DNA of 64,000 nt, taken from Larkinella humicola (GTDB lineage: Bacteria > Bacteroidota > Bacteroidia > Cytophagales > Spirosomataceae). The stretch is taken from assembly GCF_008727875.1 (NCBI RefSeq), contig NZ_VTWS01000005.1, forward strand, positions 186,001-250,000, read 5' to 3'. Below, one piece after another: positions 54,748 through 62,401 of this stretch. Position numbers and translations under genes: made by a program. The notes beneath the pieces are model-generated. The model had not been told where the DNA came from. It saw only the letters and a list, made by a program, of their open reading frames with translations, and did no database searches. How positions within the stretch are numbered: the stretch's first letter is position 1; each line of letters begins with the position of its first letter.

Positions 54748-55368
54748 TTGGACCTGATTAAAAAATACTTTCCCGACTTAACCGCGCGGCAACTGGAGCA
54801 GTTTGCGGCTTTGGATGACTTGTACCGGCACTGGAACGCTCAGATCAACGTCATCTCGCGGCAGGACATCGACTCGCTGTACGAGAAACACGTGCTGCAT
54901 TCGCTCGGCATTGCCAAAGTCATTCAGTTTGTGCCCGGCACCGAAATTCTGGACGTTGGCACCGGGGGCGGTTTTCCGGGGATTCCGCTGGCGATTCTGT
55001 TTCCGCTCGTCGATTTCCATCTGGTCGACAGCATTGGCAAAAAAATCAAGGTGGTGACGGAAATCAGTTCGGCGCTGGGGCTGACCAACGTGAAGGCGGA
55101 GCAGGCCCGGGTGGAGCATCTGGAATCCACCTACGATTTTGTGGTCAGCCGGGCGGTAACGCGCCTGCAACCGTTTCTGGGCTGGGTGCGCTACAAGATT
55201 CTGAAAACCGGCAACAATAAACTTCGGAATGGGGTTTTGTACCTGAAAGGCGGGGACGTCAGCGAAGAGCTGGCGGAAGTAAAGGAGAAACACCGGATTT
55301 ACGAATTATCCACGTATTTTGACGAACCGTTTTTCGAAACCAAGAAGGTCATTTATCTACCCAAATAA
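54748..55368 (+). CDS. rsmG: 16S rRNA (guanine(527)-N7)-methyltransferase RsmG
   Basis: A 206-residue SAM-dependent methyltransferase acting on G527 of 16S rRNA. The SAM-binding motif is ILDVGTGGGFPGIPLAI, preceded by NVISRQDIDSLYEKHVLHSL and followed by HLVDSIGKKIKVV and VVSRAVTRL, all family hallmarks. No ATG gives a sensible protein. An upstream TTG at 54688 would translate the inverted repeat, so the TTG at 54748, giving (M)DLIKKYFPDLT, was chosen because family members begin with this helix. The next gene starts 36 bases later on the same strand. Confidence 0.92.
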   Translation: MDLIKKYFPDLTARQLEQFAALDDLYRHWNAQINVISRQDIDSLYEKHVLHSLGIAKVIQFVPGTEILDVGTGGGFPGIPLAILFPLVDFHLVDSIGKKIKVVTEISSALGLTNVKAEQARVEHLESTYDFVVSRAVTRLQPFLGWVRYKILKTGNNKLRNGVLYLKGGDVSEELAEVKEKHRIYELSTYFDEPFFETKKVIYLPK

Positions 55369-55404
55369 TCGTTCAACAGTTGGGGCGTTCCCGACGCAAA
55401 GGCT

Positions 55405-55704
55405 ATGGCAGAAGTTTTCAAATCCAGCGGTTTCAAAGATCCCATCAACCGCGACGTTGTTGAATTCAACGACAAGGGGGTGACATTCCGCGTCAACAAG
55501 TTGATTGGCGGCACCGACAGTTTTGTTTTTTACGGCGACATTTCGGGCGTAGAGATCGACAACGGGCTGTTTTTTTCCACGATCCGGATCATTCCGCGGG
55601 CTCGGCCCGAAATTATCATCAAGAATTTCACGCGGGGTGACGCCCGCCAGATCAAGGAGTTAATTCTGACGCGGGTGCCTACGTTGGGCTCTTCGGCGGT
55701 CTAA
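55405..55704 (+). CDS. small conserved protein of unknown function
   Basis: A 99-residue protein that I do not recognise by name. It is beta-rich (VVEFNDKGVTFRVNKL, SFVFYGDISGVEID, STIRIIPRARPEIIIK) and ends in a helix (DARQIKELILTRV), a layout like a single PH-like (bPH) domain. No signal peptide or membrane helix is present. It follows rsmG by 36 bases and precedes tRNA-Asn, which has its own promoter. Confidence 0.7.
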   Translation: MAEVFKSSGFKDPINRDVVEFNDKGVTFRVNKLIGGTDSFVFYGDISGVEIDNGLFFSTIRIIPRARPEIIIKNFTRGDARQIKELILTRVPTLGSSAV

Positions 55705-55737
55705 AGCGAAAGTTCTTGTGGATTTTTGCAGAAAATG

Positions 55738-55769
55738 TTTGCAAGAGTTCTTCCGGACACTTACTTTTG
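55738..55769 (+). promoter_or_regulatory. Bacteroidota promoter (-33 and -7) for tRNA-Asn
   Basis: TTTG at 55738-55741, 20 bases, then TACTTTTG at 55762-55769: an exact match to the -33/-7 consensus. It lies 14 bases before the tRNA. Confidence 0.78.
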
Positions 55770-55783
55770 CACCCACAAAACAC

Positions 55784-55857
55784 TCCCGAATAGCTCAGTC
55801 GGTTAGAGCATCTGACTGTTAATCAGAGGGTCGCTGGTTCGAGCCCAGCTTCGGGAG
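55784..55857 (+). tRNA. tRNA-Asn (anticodon GTT)
   Basis: A 74-base cloverleaf. The acceptor stem TCCCGAA pairs with TTCGGGA (55850-55856), the discriminator is G55857, the D-arm contains TAGCTCAGTCGGTTAGAGCA, the anticodon stem is TCTGA/TCAGA with GTT at 55818-55820, and the T-arm has GGTTCGAGCC. CCA is not encoded. A promoter lies directly upstream and a terminator directly downstream. It marks the left border of the AT-rich island, so its 3' end is the probable integration site. Confidence 0.96.
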
Positions 55858-55860
55858 CAA
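55820..55860. other. candidate attachment site at the 3' end of tRNA-Asn
   Basis: Base composition changes sharply from GC-rich to AT-rich just after the tRNA, and a tyrosine recombinase gene lies 5 kb inside the AT-rich region. The 3' half of a tRNA is a usual attB for such enzymes. The matching direct repeat at the far end must lie beyond the window; I did not find it inside. Confidence 0.35.
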
Positions 55861-55894
55861 AAAGCCTCAAATCGCGAGATTTGGGGCTTTTTTT
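55859..55894 (+). terminator. terminator of tRNA-Asn
   Basis: A stem of AAAGCCTCAAATC with GATTTGGGGCTTT, one G-T pair, a 4-base loop, and a long T-run. Confidence 0.82.
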
Positions 55895-55975
55895 ATTATC
55901 CATGTATATTATTTTGTCTCTATTCTTGTAATTGATTATATGATTCCCTCTATTTGAGTATAATCCTCCTAAACC

Positions 55976-57979
55976 ATGAGCAACTTTATCCAAGTAGATT
56001 TAGAAAACTGGATTCGATCCATCAAACTAAAGGAAAGCCAGTTTCTATTTCCATTATATGAGGTTGTAATAAATGCAATCCAAGCAATACATGAAAGAAA
56101 TACTAATGAAGGTCGCATTGACATTTTTATCAGGCGCAAATTAATTAATCAGTTGACTATTATTGGCAGCGATGATTCTTTAGGTGAAATTATTGGATTT
56201 GAGGTTATAGATAATGGTGTTGGCTTCAATGAAGAAAATCGAAATTCATTTGGTATTGCCTATACTGGACATAAAGCAAAACTTGGTTGTAAAGGAATTG
56301 GCAGGTTCCTTTCTTTAGCAATGTTTAACAGAATTGAAGTTGATAGCACATATTTAGGGCCCAACATACTGCATTTCCAACGAAGAAGCTTTCATTTCGA
56401 TGCGATAAATAAAATTCATAAAGAAAATGTTATTGATACAAAAGATCGTGAATATAAAACATTAGTTAAGTTGATAGGTATAAGAGATCAATTTAAGAAA
56501 ACCACCCATGCAAGTACTATTGCAAATAATTTATTACATCATTGTTTAATTTATTTTATTAGTGGAAACCAACCATTTATTAGCATAATAGATGAATCTG
56601 TTAATGAGCTTATTGAATTAAATTCATTGTTTTATGATTCCTTCAAAATTGAAGACAATGAAGAAAATGTAAAAATTAAGAATGAAACATTTAGGATAAA
56701 TTATGTAAAAAACTATATTAAGGTTGGAAGCGCACATAAAATTCATTATTGTGGAGATAGTAGGGAGGTAGATACCGAAGGTTTATCTAGGTATATACCT
56801 GTTCTTGAGAAGAAAATATCAGATCAAAACGGGAATTATTTTATTTCTGTTTATGTAAACAGTCCATATTTAGATCGAAACTTAACTCCATTAAGAGATG
56901 AGTTTATAATCCCAAAATCTGAAAAAGATAAAGATGCATTTAATTTAGTTTCATTTCCTGAAATTGGAGAAGAAATAAGTAAAAAAGTAAAGCAACAGTT
57001 TAGTGATGAAATTGATGATTTAACCAATATTCATAGAGAAAAGTATAGAAACTATATTTTTGAACAGGGCTTAGAATATAGGCATTTATTACAAGATGAA
57101 TCCATTTTAGATACTCTTAGACCAGGAAACACCGACAAAGAGAAAGACCTTGAGCTTCATAAGCTGAATTTTGACTTAGAACATAAACAACGAATTAAAG
57201 TAGATCAATTTCTCAATATCAAGGATATAAAAAACTCAGAAGAATATAAAGAGTTACTAAAGGATATAATAAAAGATGAAAATAAAATAGGAGAATCGAA
57301 GTTAATAAACTATATGCTTCATAGAAAAACAGTTCTAAAAGTACTTGGTAAATTCATTGAAATACAAGAGGATGGGGAATTTAAATTTGAAGCTGAAATT
57401 CATGATATTATTTTTTTAAGAGATAAAACTAATGATCAAATTGCCTTCAACAAGCATAATTTATGGATTCTAGATGAAAGAGTCGCTTATACTAAATATA
57501 TAGCGTCAGACAAACGTTTAAAAGAAACAGATTTTCTCTATTCTGAAAGTGATAAAAAACCAGATCTACTTATTTATGATAATAAATTTGTCTACGGTGA
57601 AGGGAACTCATCTATCGTCATATTTGAATTTAAAAGACCAATGCGATCTTATTACACACAAGAAGAAAAAAATGTAGGTAATCAAATAAAAAAGTATATT
57701 AAAGATTTAATGCTAGGAAAAGCACTTGATTATAGAGGGAGAATTGCAAATATAAATAAAGACACTCCAAAATTTGGATATATCATTTGTGACTATAACA
57801 ATGATATTTATAATGAATTAGATTTGGAGGGATATAAAAGAACGCCAAAGGGCACATTATTTAAATATGAAGAAGGATTAAATCTATTCATTGAAGTGAT
57901 GAACTATGAACAACTACTTGAAGATGCCAATATGAGACATAGAGCTTTCTTTTCAATGCTAGGGATTACTGGAATTTAG
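55976..57979 (+). CDS. GHKL ATPase fused to a PD-(D/E)XK nuclease-like domain
   Basis: A 667-residue protein with an N-terminal Hsp90/MutL-type ATPase: N-box EVVINAIQAI (Glu29, Asn33), G1 IDNGVGF (79-84), and G2 GCKGIGRFL (104-112). A transducer-like middle (PYLDRNLTPLRDEFI) and a helical region (about 310-450) follow. The C-terminal part contains LDERVAYTKYIAS, KPDLLIYD (Asp530), and VIFEFKRP (Glu551, Lys553), the spacing of a PD-(D/E)XK nuclease core. This suggests ATP-gated DNA cleavage. The gene is AT-rich, the first in the island after tRNA-Asn, and overlaps the next gene tail to tail by 4 bases. A defence role is inferred from architecture and place only. Confidence 0.8.
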   Translation: MSNFIQVDLENWIRSIKLKESQFLFPLYEVVINAIQAIHERNTNEGRIDIFIRRKLINQLTIIGSDDSLGEIIGFEVIDNGVGFNEENRNSFGIAYTGHKAKLGCKGIGRFLSLAMFNRIEVDSTYLGPNILHFQRRSFHFDAINKIHKENVIDTKDREYKTLVKLIGIRDQFKKTTHASTIANNLLHHCLIYFISGNQPFISIIDESVNELIELNSLFYDSFKIEDNEENVKIKNETFRINYVKNYIKVGSAHKIHYCGDSREVDTEGLSRYIPVLEKKISDQNGNYFISVYVNSPYLDRNLTPLRDEFIIPKSEKDKDAFNLVSFPEIGEEISKKVKQQFSDEIDDLTNIHREKYRNYIFEQGLEYRHLLQDESILDTLRPGNTDKEKDLELHKLNFDLEHKQRIKVDQFLNIKDIKNSEEYKELLKDIIKDENKIGESKLINYMLHRKTVLKVLGKFIEIQEDGEFKFEAEIHDIIFLRDKTNDQIAFNKHNLWILDERVAYTKYIASDKRLKETDFLYSESDKKPDLLIYDNKFVYGEGNSSIVIFEFKRPMRSYYTQEEKNVGNQIKKYIKDLMLGKALDYRGRIANINKDTPKFGYIICDYNNDIYNELDLEGYKRTPKGTLFKYEEGLNLFIEVMNYEQLLEDANMRHRAFFSMLGITGI

Positions 57980-58242
57980 ATATTAGTATTATTAATTAAT
58001 CGTTTTCTATTTCTTAAATGTGCCTTCTGGCAACCTTGGCAACAAAAAGACGTATCAACTCGCCTTGCTTCAAAATCTCTTTCGCAGTAAAGGCATTTTT
58101 TTCTATAGAACATCCCCTTAATGGTATAAGAGCTTGTTCCATAATCCGGGTCGTAGTTATGGATTCGTTTATTCTTCTGGACTTTTTTGAATCCATAATT
58201 TCGTAAACCATTTTTGTCTTGGATGATGTTCTCTTTTTTCAT
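57976..58242 (-). CDS. small zinc-finger protein of the island
   Basis: An 88-residue basic protein. The C-terminal half has CLYCERDFEARRVDTSFC followed by CQGCQKAH, a CxxC-x(n)-CCxxC pattern like FCS/MYM-type zinc fingers. The N-terminal half is rich in Lys, Asn and Tyr. It lies downstream of the primase gene on the same strand, after an iteron-like region. It could bind DNA at the origin or be a regulator. I do not know a named family for it. Confidence 0.65.
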   Translation of the reverse strand: MKKENIIQDKNGLRNYGFKKVQKNKRIHNYDPDYGTSSYTIKGMFYRKKCLYCERDFEARRVDTSFCCQGCQKAHLRNRKRLINNTNI

Positions 58243-58263
58243 TTTAGTACGCGTTATAAACTT

Positions 58264-58374
58264 GTTAATGGTTCGTTAATGGTTTCTAAGTGATGTGTTG
58301 CAACCTTCAAATACACTTGAAAAGTGCTTGTAAAGCGGTCTAAAAGCGCCTGAAAAGCGGTCTAAAAGTGCTTT
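58264..58374. repeat. iteron-like repeat cluster next to the primase gene
   Basis: Two copies of GTTAATGGTT (58264-58273, 58275-58284), then five degenerate copies of a 10-13-base unit from 58318 to 58374: TGAAAAGTGCTTG, TAAAGCGGTC, TAAAAGCGCC, TGAAAAGCGGTC, TAAAAGTGCTTT. The last copy overlaps the primase stop codon. The arrangement resembles iterons of a replication origin. Confidence 0.65.
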
Positions 58375-59248
58375 AATTGTGATTCTGTACGTAGTATTCA
58401 TTATAATCCTTGAATGAAGCATACTGAGATGAACAATCATTAACCTGCAAATCTTCAGCTCTAAGCTTTTCATTTGCCCTCTTTCCCGCCTTGTCATTAT
58501 CAAAGAAAGTATTTACTAATTGGTATTGCCTGAGAATGGGTAATGTACCTTGAAGCAAGGAAAGTGTATTCAGTACAATGGTAGGATTTTTTAAGTGGAT
58601 GGTATTATGATGTTGACAACAAGTGAGAAAATCAAAGAATCCTTCAAACACGTTTATAGCTCCGTTCGGTTTACCCGAAATGGTTGTAAAATATTTCGGT
58701 GATGTTCCTCCTTTGAAGTATAGGCTACGTAATTCAAATCCTCCTTTGTCATTTGGAAATCCAATCGCGTAAAAATGCTTTTTATTCACTCTGTAGTGGA
58801 TTTCCTTTAAATATTGGCTAGCCACTTCATTTGAAATCTTCCGGCTCTTTATATATGCCATTAAAGCCCTGTTTTGTATCGACAGGACGCTTATTATCTC
58901 AAGACTTGAATTGCTACTAACTTGATTTAGATTTTGGCCGCTAAAAGAAAAAGGAATGGCATTACTTGATCCTGCAAATTCTTTTAGGATTTGAACAGCT
59001 TTACCAAATGAGCAGTTTTGAAGGTATTGTACTAAACGGATTATATCGCCTTTTTCTCCCATTCCGCTAAAATCGTGGAAAACGTTTTTAACCGGTTCAA
59101 CCATGAAGGATGGAGAATTTTCCTGATAACGGGGCGAATAATAAACTAACTCCTTACCCTGCTTTCTTACAGGCTGACAACCAATTTGATTTAGGTAATC
59201 AGTGATTGGGATATTTTTCAATTCTTCGATAATGCTTTTATCAATCAT
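58373..59248 (-). CDS. CHC2/Toprim-type DNA primase of a mobile element
   Basis: A 291-residue primase-like protein. The N-terminal CHC2-like domain (about 15-90) has IPITDYLNQIGCQPV, KELVYYSPRYQENSPSF and NVFHDFSGMGEKGDIIRLV but lacks the zinc-binding Cys/His set, as is usual in Bacteroidota mobile elements. A Toprim domain follows (INVFEGFFDFL with the Glu, and TFFDNDKAGKRANEKL with the DxD). It should make primers for replication of the excised element. It lies between two repeat clusters and downstream of the VapE-type helicase gene. Confidence 0.88.
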   Translation of the reverse strand: MIDKSIIEELKNIPITDYLNQIGCQPVRKQGKELVYYSPRYQENSPSFMVEPVKNVFHDFSGMGEKGDIIRLVQYLQNCSFGKAVQILKEFAGSSNAIPFSFSGQNLNQVSSNSSLEIISVLSIQNRALMAYIKSRKISNEVASQYLKEIHYRVNKKHFYAIGFPNDKGGFELRSLYFKGGTSPKYFTTISGKPNGAINVFEGFFDFLTCCQHHNTIHLKNPTIVLNTLSLLQGTLPILRQYQLVNTFFDNDKAGKRANEKLRAEDLQVNDCSSQYASFKDYNEYYVQNHN

Positions 59249-59279
59249 TTTTTTTTCTTTTAGCGGCTTAAATTTTACT

Positions 59280-59481
59280 TACTCGACTACTCACCTCATT
59301 ACTGCCTTCATTATTAGCTCATTAATGCTGAAATATCGAGTAATCCTATTTTCTTCATTACTCGTAATTATGCTTTTTTACGAGTATTGAGTAATAGCGA
59401 GTGGAGTATTACTTACTCTTTAATAATAGATATTATTGGTTGATAATAAGTACTTTAGCTACTATCGAGTAATCGAGTAGG
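59280..59481. repeat. cluster of GAGTA/TACTC repeats between helicase and primase
   Basis: I count ten copies of GAGTA or its complement in 200 bases, several extended to ATCGAGTAAT (near 59336, 59465, 59473). The region is very AT-rich and gene-free apart from the end of the VapE-type gene at its right side. It is a second candidate origin or operator of the island. Confidence 0.6.
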
Positions 59482-60682
59482 TATTATTTTGTTTTTGAAG
59501 AATGTAATACCCTTTTTCTGTGTACTTCTTATGGGTATTGTAACTTGAAACCTGCGGAAATCCCATTATTTGAAGTGCTTTACCAATTTGATTCCGGTAA
59601 AGCTTGAGACTTACTTTTGTCCGTAGATATTGCTCAATGTCTGCTGCTGTATAGAATTCCGCCCCCTGATCACCTTTTTCTGCTGGCTCGAAATACTTAC
59701 TGATAATTTCCATTTCGGTTGTTGTCCGTAAGAATTTCCGGTTATACAGTTCCAAGGTTTTAATTTCTTCATTGGTCATGTCCGGCCCAAAAGAAGGATC
59801 GTTTAATAAGGCATAGGCTTGCGACCATACTTTATTCATATCGACCTGAGCCTTATATCCATTTGAGCCACCATTGTCATGCAGTATCTCTTTGACAATG
59901 AACGGTAACCAACGTACGTTACCGGTTTCATCCGTTAGAAATTCAAACTGGTTTGTACTAGCTACGAAACTTGCTTTTCGAGGATAGGCTATTTCTACAT
60001 TTTGGAATAAGGGACGGTATTTAACTATCCCTTCAGATAGAATCGTCTTAAACTCATTATTTAATTCTTTTTTGTCGAATGAAGCTAGTTCATCGAGATT
60101 GATCATAAAATTTTGCACCAACGAAATCTTGCCATCTTTCGAACCAAAATCGAATCCTTTCTTGGCATTATTTTTTAAAGGAAAAGGAATTAGAAAGTCT
60201 AAAAAAGTAGTCTTTCCATCATTCTGCTTACCAACCAGGGTTAAACATTGCTTGTTAAATGAACCTGCGCCAATTGCTTGTCCCACACATCGAACCATCC
60301 ACTTTTTGAACATTGCTTTCCACCACACGCTATCTTCTGTTTTTACGAAATTTGCTAAGTGGTCAATATAATCCGGCTGGCTAGCGTCCCATTTGGGTAA
60401 GTTTTGAAAATAGGCTGTGAAGGGGTCATATCTTGGAATCGTTTTTGAACAGAAAAGGGCTTTAAGCGCATCTTTGAACCCTTTCAGGCCATAATCATAA
60501 AGCTCTAATTCAACATCATATATATTCACTAACTCCCACTCAGTTGATTTTTTTGCCTTTCGTTCTAATTGATTCGAAACTACATCTACGCGGTAATCAA
60601 AGTCTGCAAATAAGTAATGTCGAATTCTGTAACTTATAGGCTGACTTTCAGCCTTTTGCTTGCTGTTTGAATTTGTTTCCAT
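59462..60682 (-). CDS. VapE-family P-loop ATPase/helicase-like protein
   Basis: A 406-residue protein of the virulence-associated E family, related to superfamily-3 replicative helicases of satellites and phages. Walker A is LVGKQNDGKTTFLDFL, followed by Walker B-like NFMINLDELASFDK, a sensor-1 FVASTNQFEFL and GNVRWLPFIV. An N-terminal region (YDPFTAYFQNLPKWDASQPDYI) matches the family. It should unwind DNA at the element's origin together with the primase encoded next. It follows a terminator after the integrase, so it has its own promoter. Confidence 0.9.
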   Translation of the reverse strand: METNSNSKQKAESQPISYRIRHYLFADFDYRVDVVSNQLERKAKKSTEWELVNIYDVELELYDYGLKGFKDALKALFCSKTIPRYDPFTAYFQNLPKWDASQPDYIDHLANFVKTEDSVWWKAMFKKWMVRCVGQAIGAGSFNKQCLTLVGKQNDGKTTFLDFLIPFPLKNNAKKGFDFGSKDGKISLVQNFMINLDELASFDKKELNNEFKTILSEGIVKYRPLFQNVEIAYPRKASFVASTNQFEFLTDETGNVRWLPFIVKEILHDNGGSNGYKAQVDMNKVWSQAYALLNDPSFGPDMTNEEIKTLELYNRKFLRTTTEMEIISKYFEPAEKGDQGAEFYTAADIEQYLRTKVSLKLYRNQIGKALQIMGFPQVSSYNTHKKYTEKGYYILQKQNNTYSITR

Positions 60683-60710
60683 ACATTTGTTCTATTGAAA
60701 AAATATTCTG

Positions 60711-60742
60711 AAAAGCCACTTCCTTTTAGGAGGTGGCTTTTT
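60711..60742 (-). terminator. terminator after the integrase gene
   Basis: Stem AAAAGCCACTTCCT with AGGAGGTGGCTTTT (one G-T pair) and a short loop, immediately after the integrase stop. Confidence 0.8.
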
Positions 60743-60744
60743 TG

Positions 60745-62001
60745 TTATACCGCTTGTTGATTCGGAGCTTCATTATCCTTGCGTATCTGATATTCCCGAA
60801 TGTGCCGAATAACTGCTTCTTCACTCCGTTCAGTGTAGTATAGCTCGGTCGTACTGGTTTTTTTGTGGCCTAACATGGTGGCTACGCTGGTTAGCGGAAC
60901 ACCGTTCGCGATATAGTAAGAAGCGCAAGTTTTACGGGCTACATGGGTAGTTAATCGAACGGTAATATTACAAGCAGCTTGTATCTCCTTTAGAATACGA
61001 TTCATTACCTGATTTGCATAAACGGGTAATAATCTTTTACGAAGGATACATTCTTGATTATCAGTGTATTTATCCAAAATCTGTAGGGCTTGCGGCACTA
61101 CCGGAATAATACAGTCATTGTCATTTTTCCCCCGTTTAATCTTGATTAGTTGTTCGCCGTTTTGTAAAGAGAGTAGGTGCGAGGAATTAAGTCTACTCAC
61201 ATCCACATAAGCCAATCCGGTATAGCAACAGAATAGAAAAACATCCCGTACATAGTTGTATTCCCGGCTATGGAAAACCGTTTCCTGTAAAAGGTGAATA
61301 TCCTTTTCCTTTAAGGCAATTACGGCTTTCCGTTCTCTTTTCGGACGAAAAAAGGCAAACGGGTTTTTCTCTAGCCATTCATTTGCAATAGCATAATTGA
61401 GCGTTCTTTTCAAAAACTCGGCGTGTAAAACAGCGTGATTGTGGCCGTGACCGTACGTCTTTTTGCAGAATGTTACTACTTGCTGTGCATCAATCGCCTT
61501 TAGATCAGAAAGCTTCAAATACGGGTTTTGCCGGTAGGTTAGAATATACTGCTTGATTCGTTCAACCAAATACCGCTTCTTTTCTACGGTTTTACGCTCA
61601 AAATCAATACCTGACAGAGATTCAAATTCATCTTTGTAGAATTTGTCCAGGCATTCGATAAGTGTTGGTTTATCTGGCTCAATACCTGATTTGTCAATAA
61701 CTAGCTTCTTTATTTCCCGTAAATCGGGAGTTCGTTTAGTTAGAAGATAATCAGTGAAAGCGCGTTGAAAATCAGATCTTAAGCCCTGTAAATAGGCTGT
61801 GGCCGATTCGTCGTTAATCACAGTAAATGACTTAACATCGAGTTGTCGGGGGCTACATTTTAGACCGGAGCTAAAAGACTGACTTCGGCTATTGTAATGT
61901 AACTTTACATAAATAGCAGTACCCCTTTGGTACAGTTGAACCGTCAGACGCTTTATTCGGACGTTTTGATTAGAATCAGGTAAATGTTTTACCTTTGCCA
62001 T
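60745..62001 (-). CDS. tyrosine recombinase (integrase) of the island
   Basis: A 418-residue site-specific recombinase with an N-terminal arm-type domain (RIKRLTVQLYQRGTAIYVKL), a core-binding SAM-like domain (about 110-210), and the catalytic domain. The residues seen are Lys in IKRGKNDNDCIIPV, HVARKTCA (HxxR), LGHKKTSTTE (His) and the nucleophile in LYYTE. The first catalytic arginine (TGLR in most integrases) is replaced: TGLAYVDVSRL. This replacement is also known in IntDOT-type enzymes of Bacteroides. It should insert and excise the element at tRNA-Asn. It is on the minus strand and 5 kb from the presumed attachment site. Confidence 0.93.
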   Translation of the reverse strand: MAKVKHLPDSNQNVRIKRLTVQLYQRGTAIYVKLHYNSRSQSFSSGLKCSPRQLDVKSFTVINDESATAYLQGLRSDFQRAFTDYLLTKRTPDLREIKKLVIDKSGIEPDKPTLIECLDKFYKDEFESLSGIDFERKTVEKKRYLVERIKQYILTYRQNPYLKLSDLKAIDAQQVVTFCKKTYGHGHNHAVLHAEFLKRTLNYAIANEWLEKNPFAFFRPKRERKAVIALKEKDIHLLQETVFHSREYNYVRDVFLFCCYTGLAYVDVSRLNSSHLLSLQNGEQLIKIKRGKNDNDCIIPVVPQALQILDKYTDNQECILRKRLLPVYANQVMNRILKEIQAACNITVRLTTHVARKTCASYYIANGVPLTSVATMLGHKKTSTTELYYTERSEEAVIRHIREYQIRKDNEAPNQQAV

Positions 62002-62037
62002 AGTAGATTAATGTTGAAGACGTTAATTGAAAAGTGA

Positions 62038-62069
62038 AGCCCGATACCGTTGGCAGACGGTATCGGGCT
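62038..62069 (-). terminator. hairpin between the small HTH gene and the integrase gene
   Basis: A 13-base perfect stem (AGCCCGATACCGT and its complement) with a 6-base loop. It follows the HTH gene on the minus strand. The T-run is weak, so it could also be an attenuator ahead of the integrase. Confidence 0.65.
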
Positions 62070-62075
62070 ATTTAT

Positions 62076-62279
62076 TTACAGAAGTTTGCTTACAGGGATA
62101 TTAAAATGACAAGCAATTGCCTGTAATTCATTACGTTGTGGCTCTAAATCACCTTTAAGAATTTTAGAAAAACGATGTTTATTGATACCCACGCTCTTGT
62201 AAAATTCCCTAGTCGGCTTAAATTGCAAGTTCGCTGGGAGAGCATCATTGATTAGTTCTTTAATTGGTGTTAATGCCAT
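62076..62279 (-). CDS. small XRE-like HTH regulator
   Basis: A 67-residue protein (MALTPIKELI start) with an XRE-type helix-turn-helix: FYKSVGINKHRFSKILKGDLEPQRNELQAIACHFNIPVSKLL. The ATG at 62315 lies upstream of the expected transcription start from the -7 box at 62313-62320, so the ATG at 62279 is preferred. It is divergent from a second HTH gene and precedes the integrase, so it may control excision or the lysis-lysogeny-like switch of the element. Confidence 0.78.
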   Translation of the reverse strand: MALTPIKELINDALPANLQFKPTREFYKSVGINKHRFSKILKGDLEPQRNELQAIACHFNIPVSKLL

Positions 62280-62312
62280 TGCTTTAATCTGTTTAAGTGT
62301 AAGTATCTGCCA

Positions 62313-62320
62313 CAAACATA
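62313..62320 (-). promoter_or_regulatory. -7 box for the small HTH gene
   Basis: Reads TATGTTTG on the minus strand, matching TAnnTTTG; initiation near 62306 leaves a leader of about 27 bases before the ATG at 62279. Confidence 0.5.
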
Positions 62321-62335
62321 GACCTATTTTTGATA

Positions 62336-62377
62336 TATATAAATATTGTCTAAAATATTTTAGACAATATTTATATA
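62336..62377. promoter_or_regulatory. 42-bp perfect palindrome, probable operator
   Basis: Perfectly symmetric around 62356/62357 with no spacer. The core is TTGTCTAAAATATTTTAGAC followed by AA. It lies between two divergent HTH genes, and a further half-site (TAGACAA) lies at 62392-62398, 3 bases before the ATG of the plus-strand regulator. This is the layout of a switch operator. Confidence 0.8.
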
Positions 62378-62401
62378 ATTTAGAACCATTATAGACAAAT
62401 T

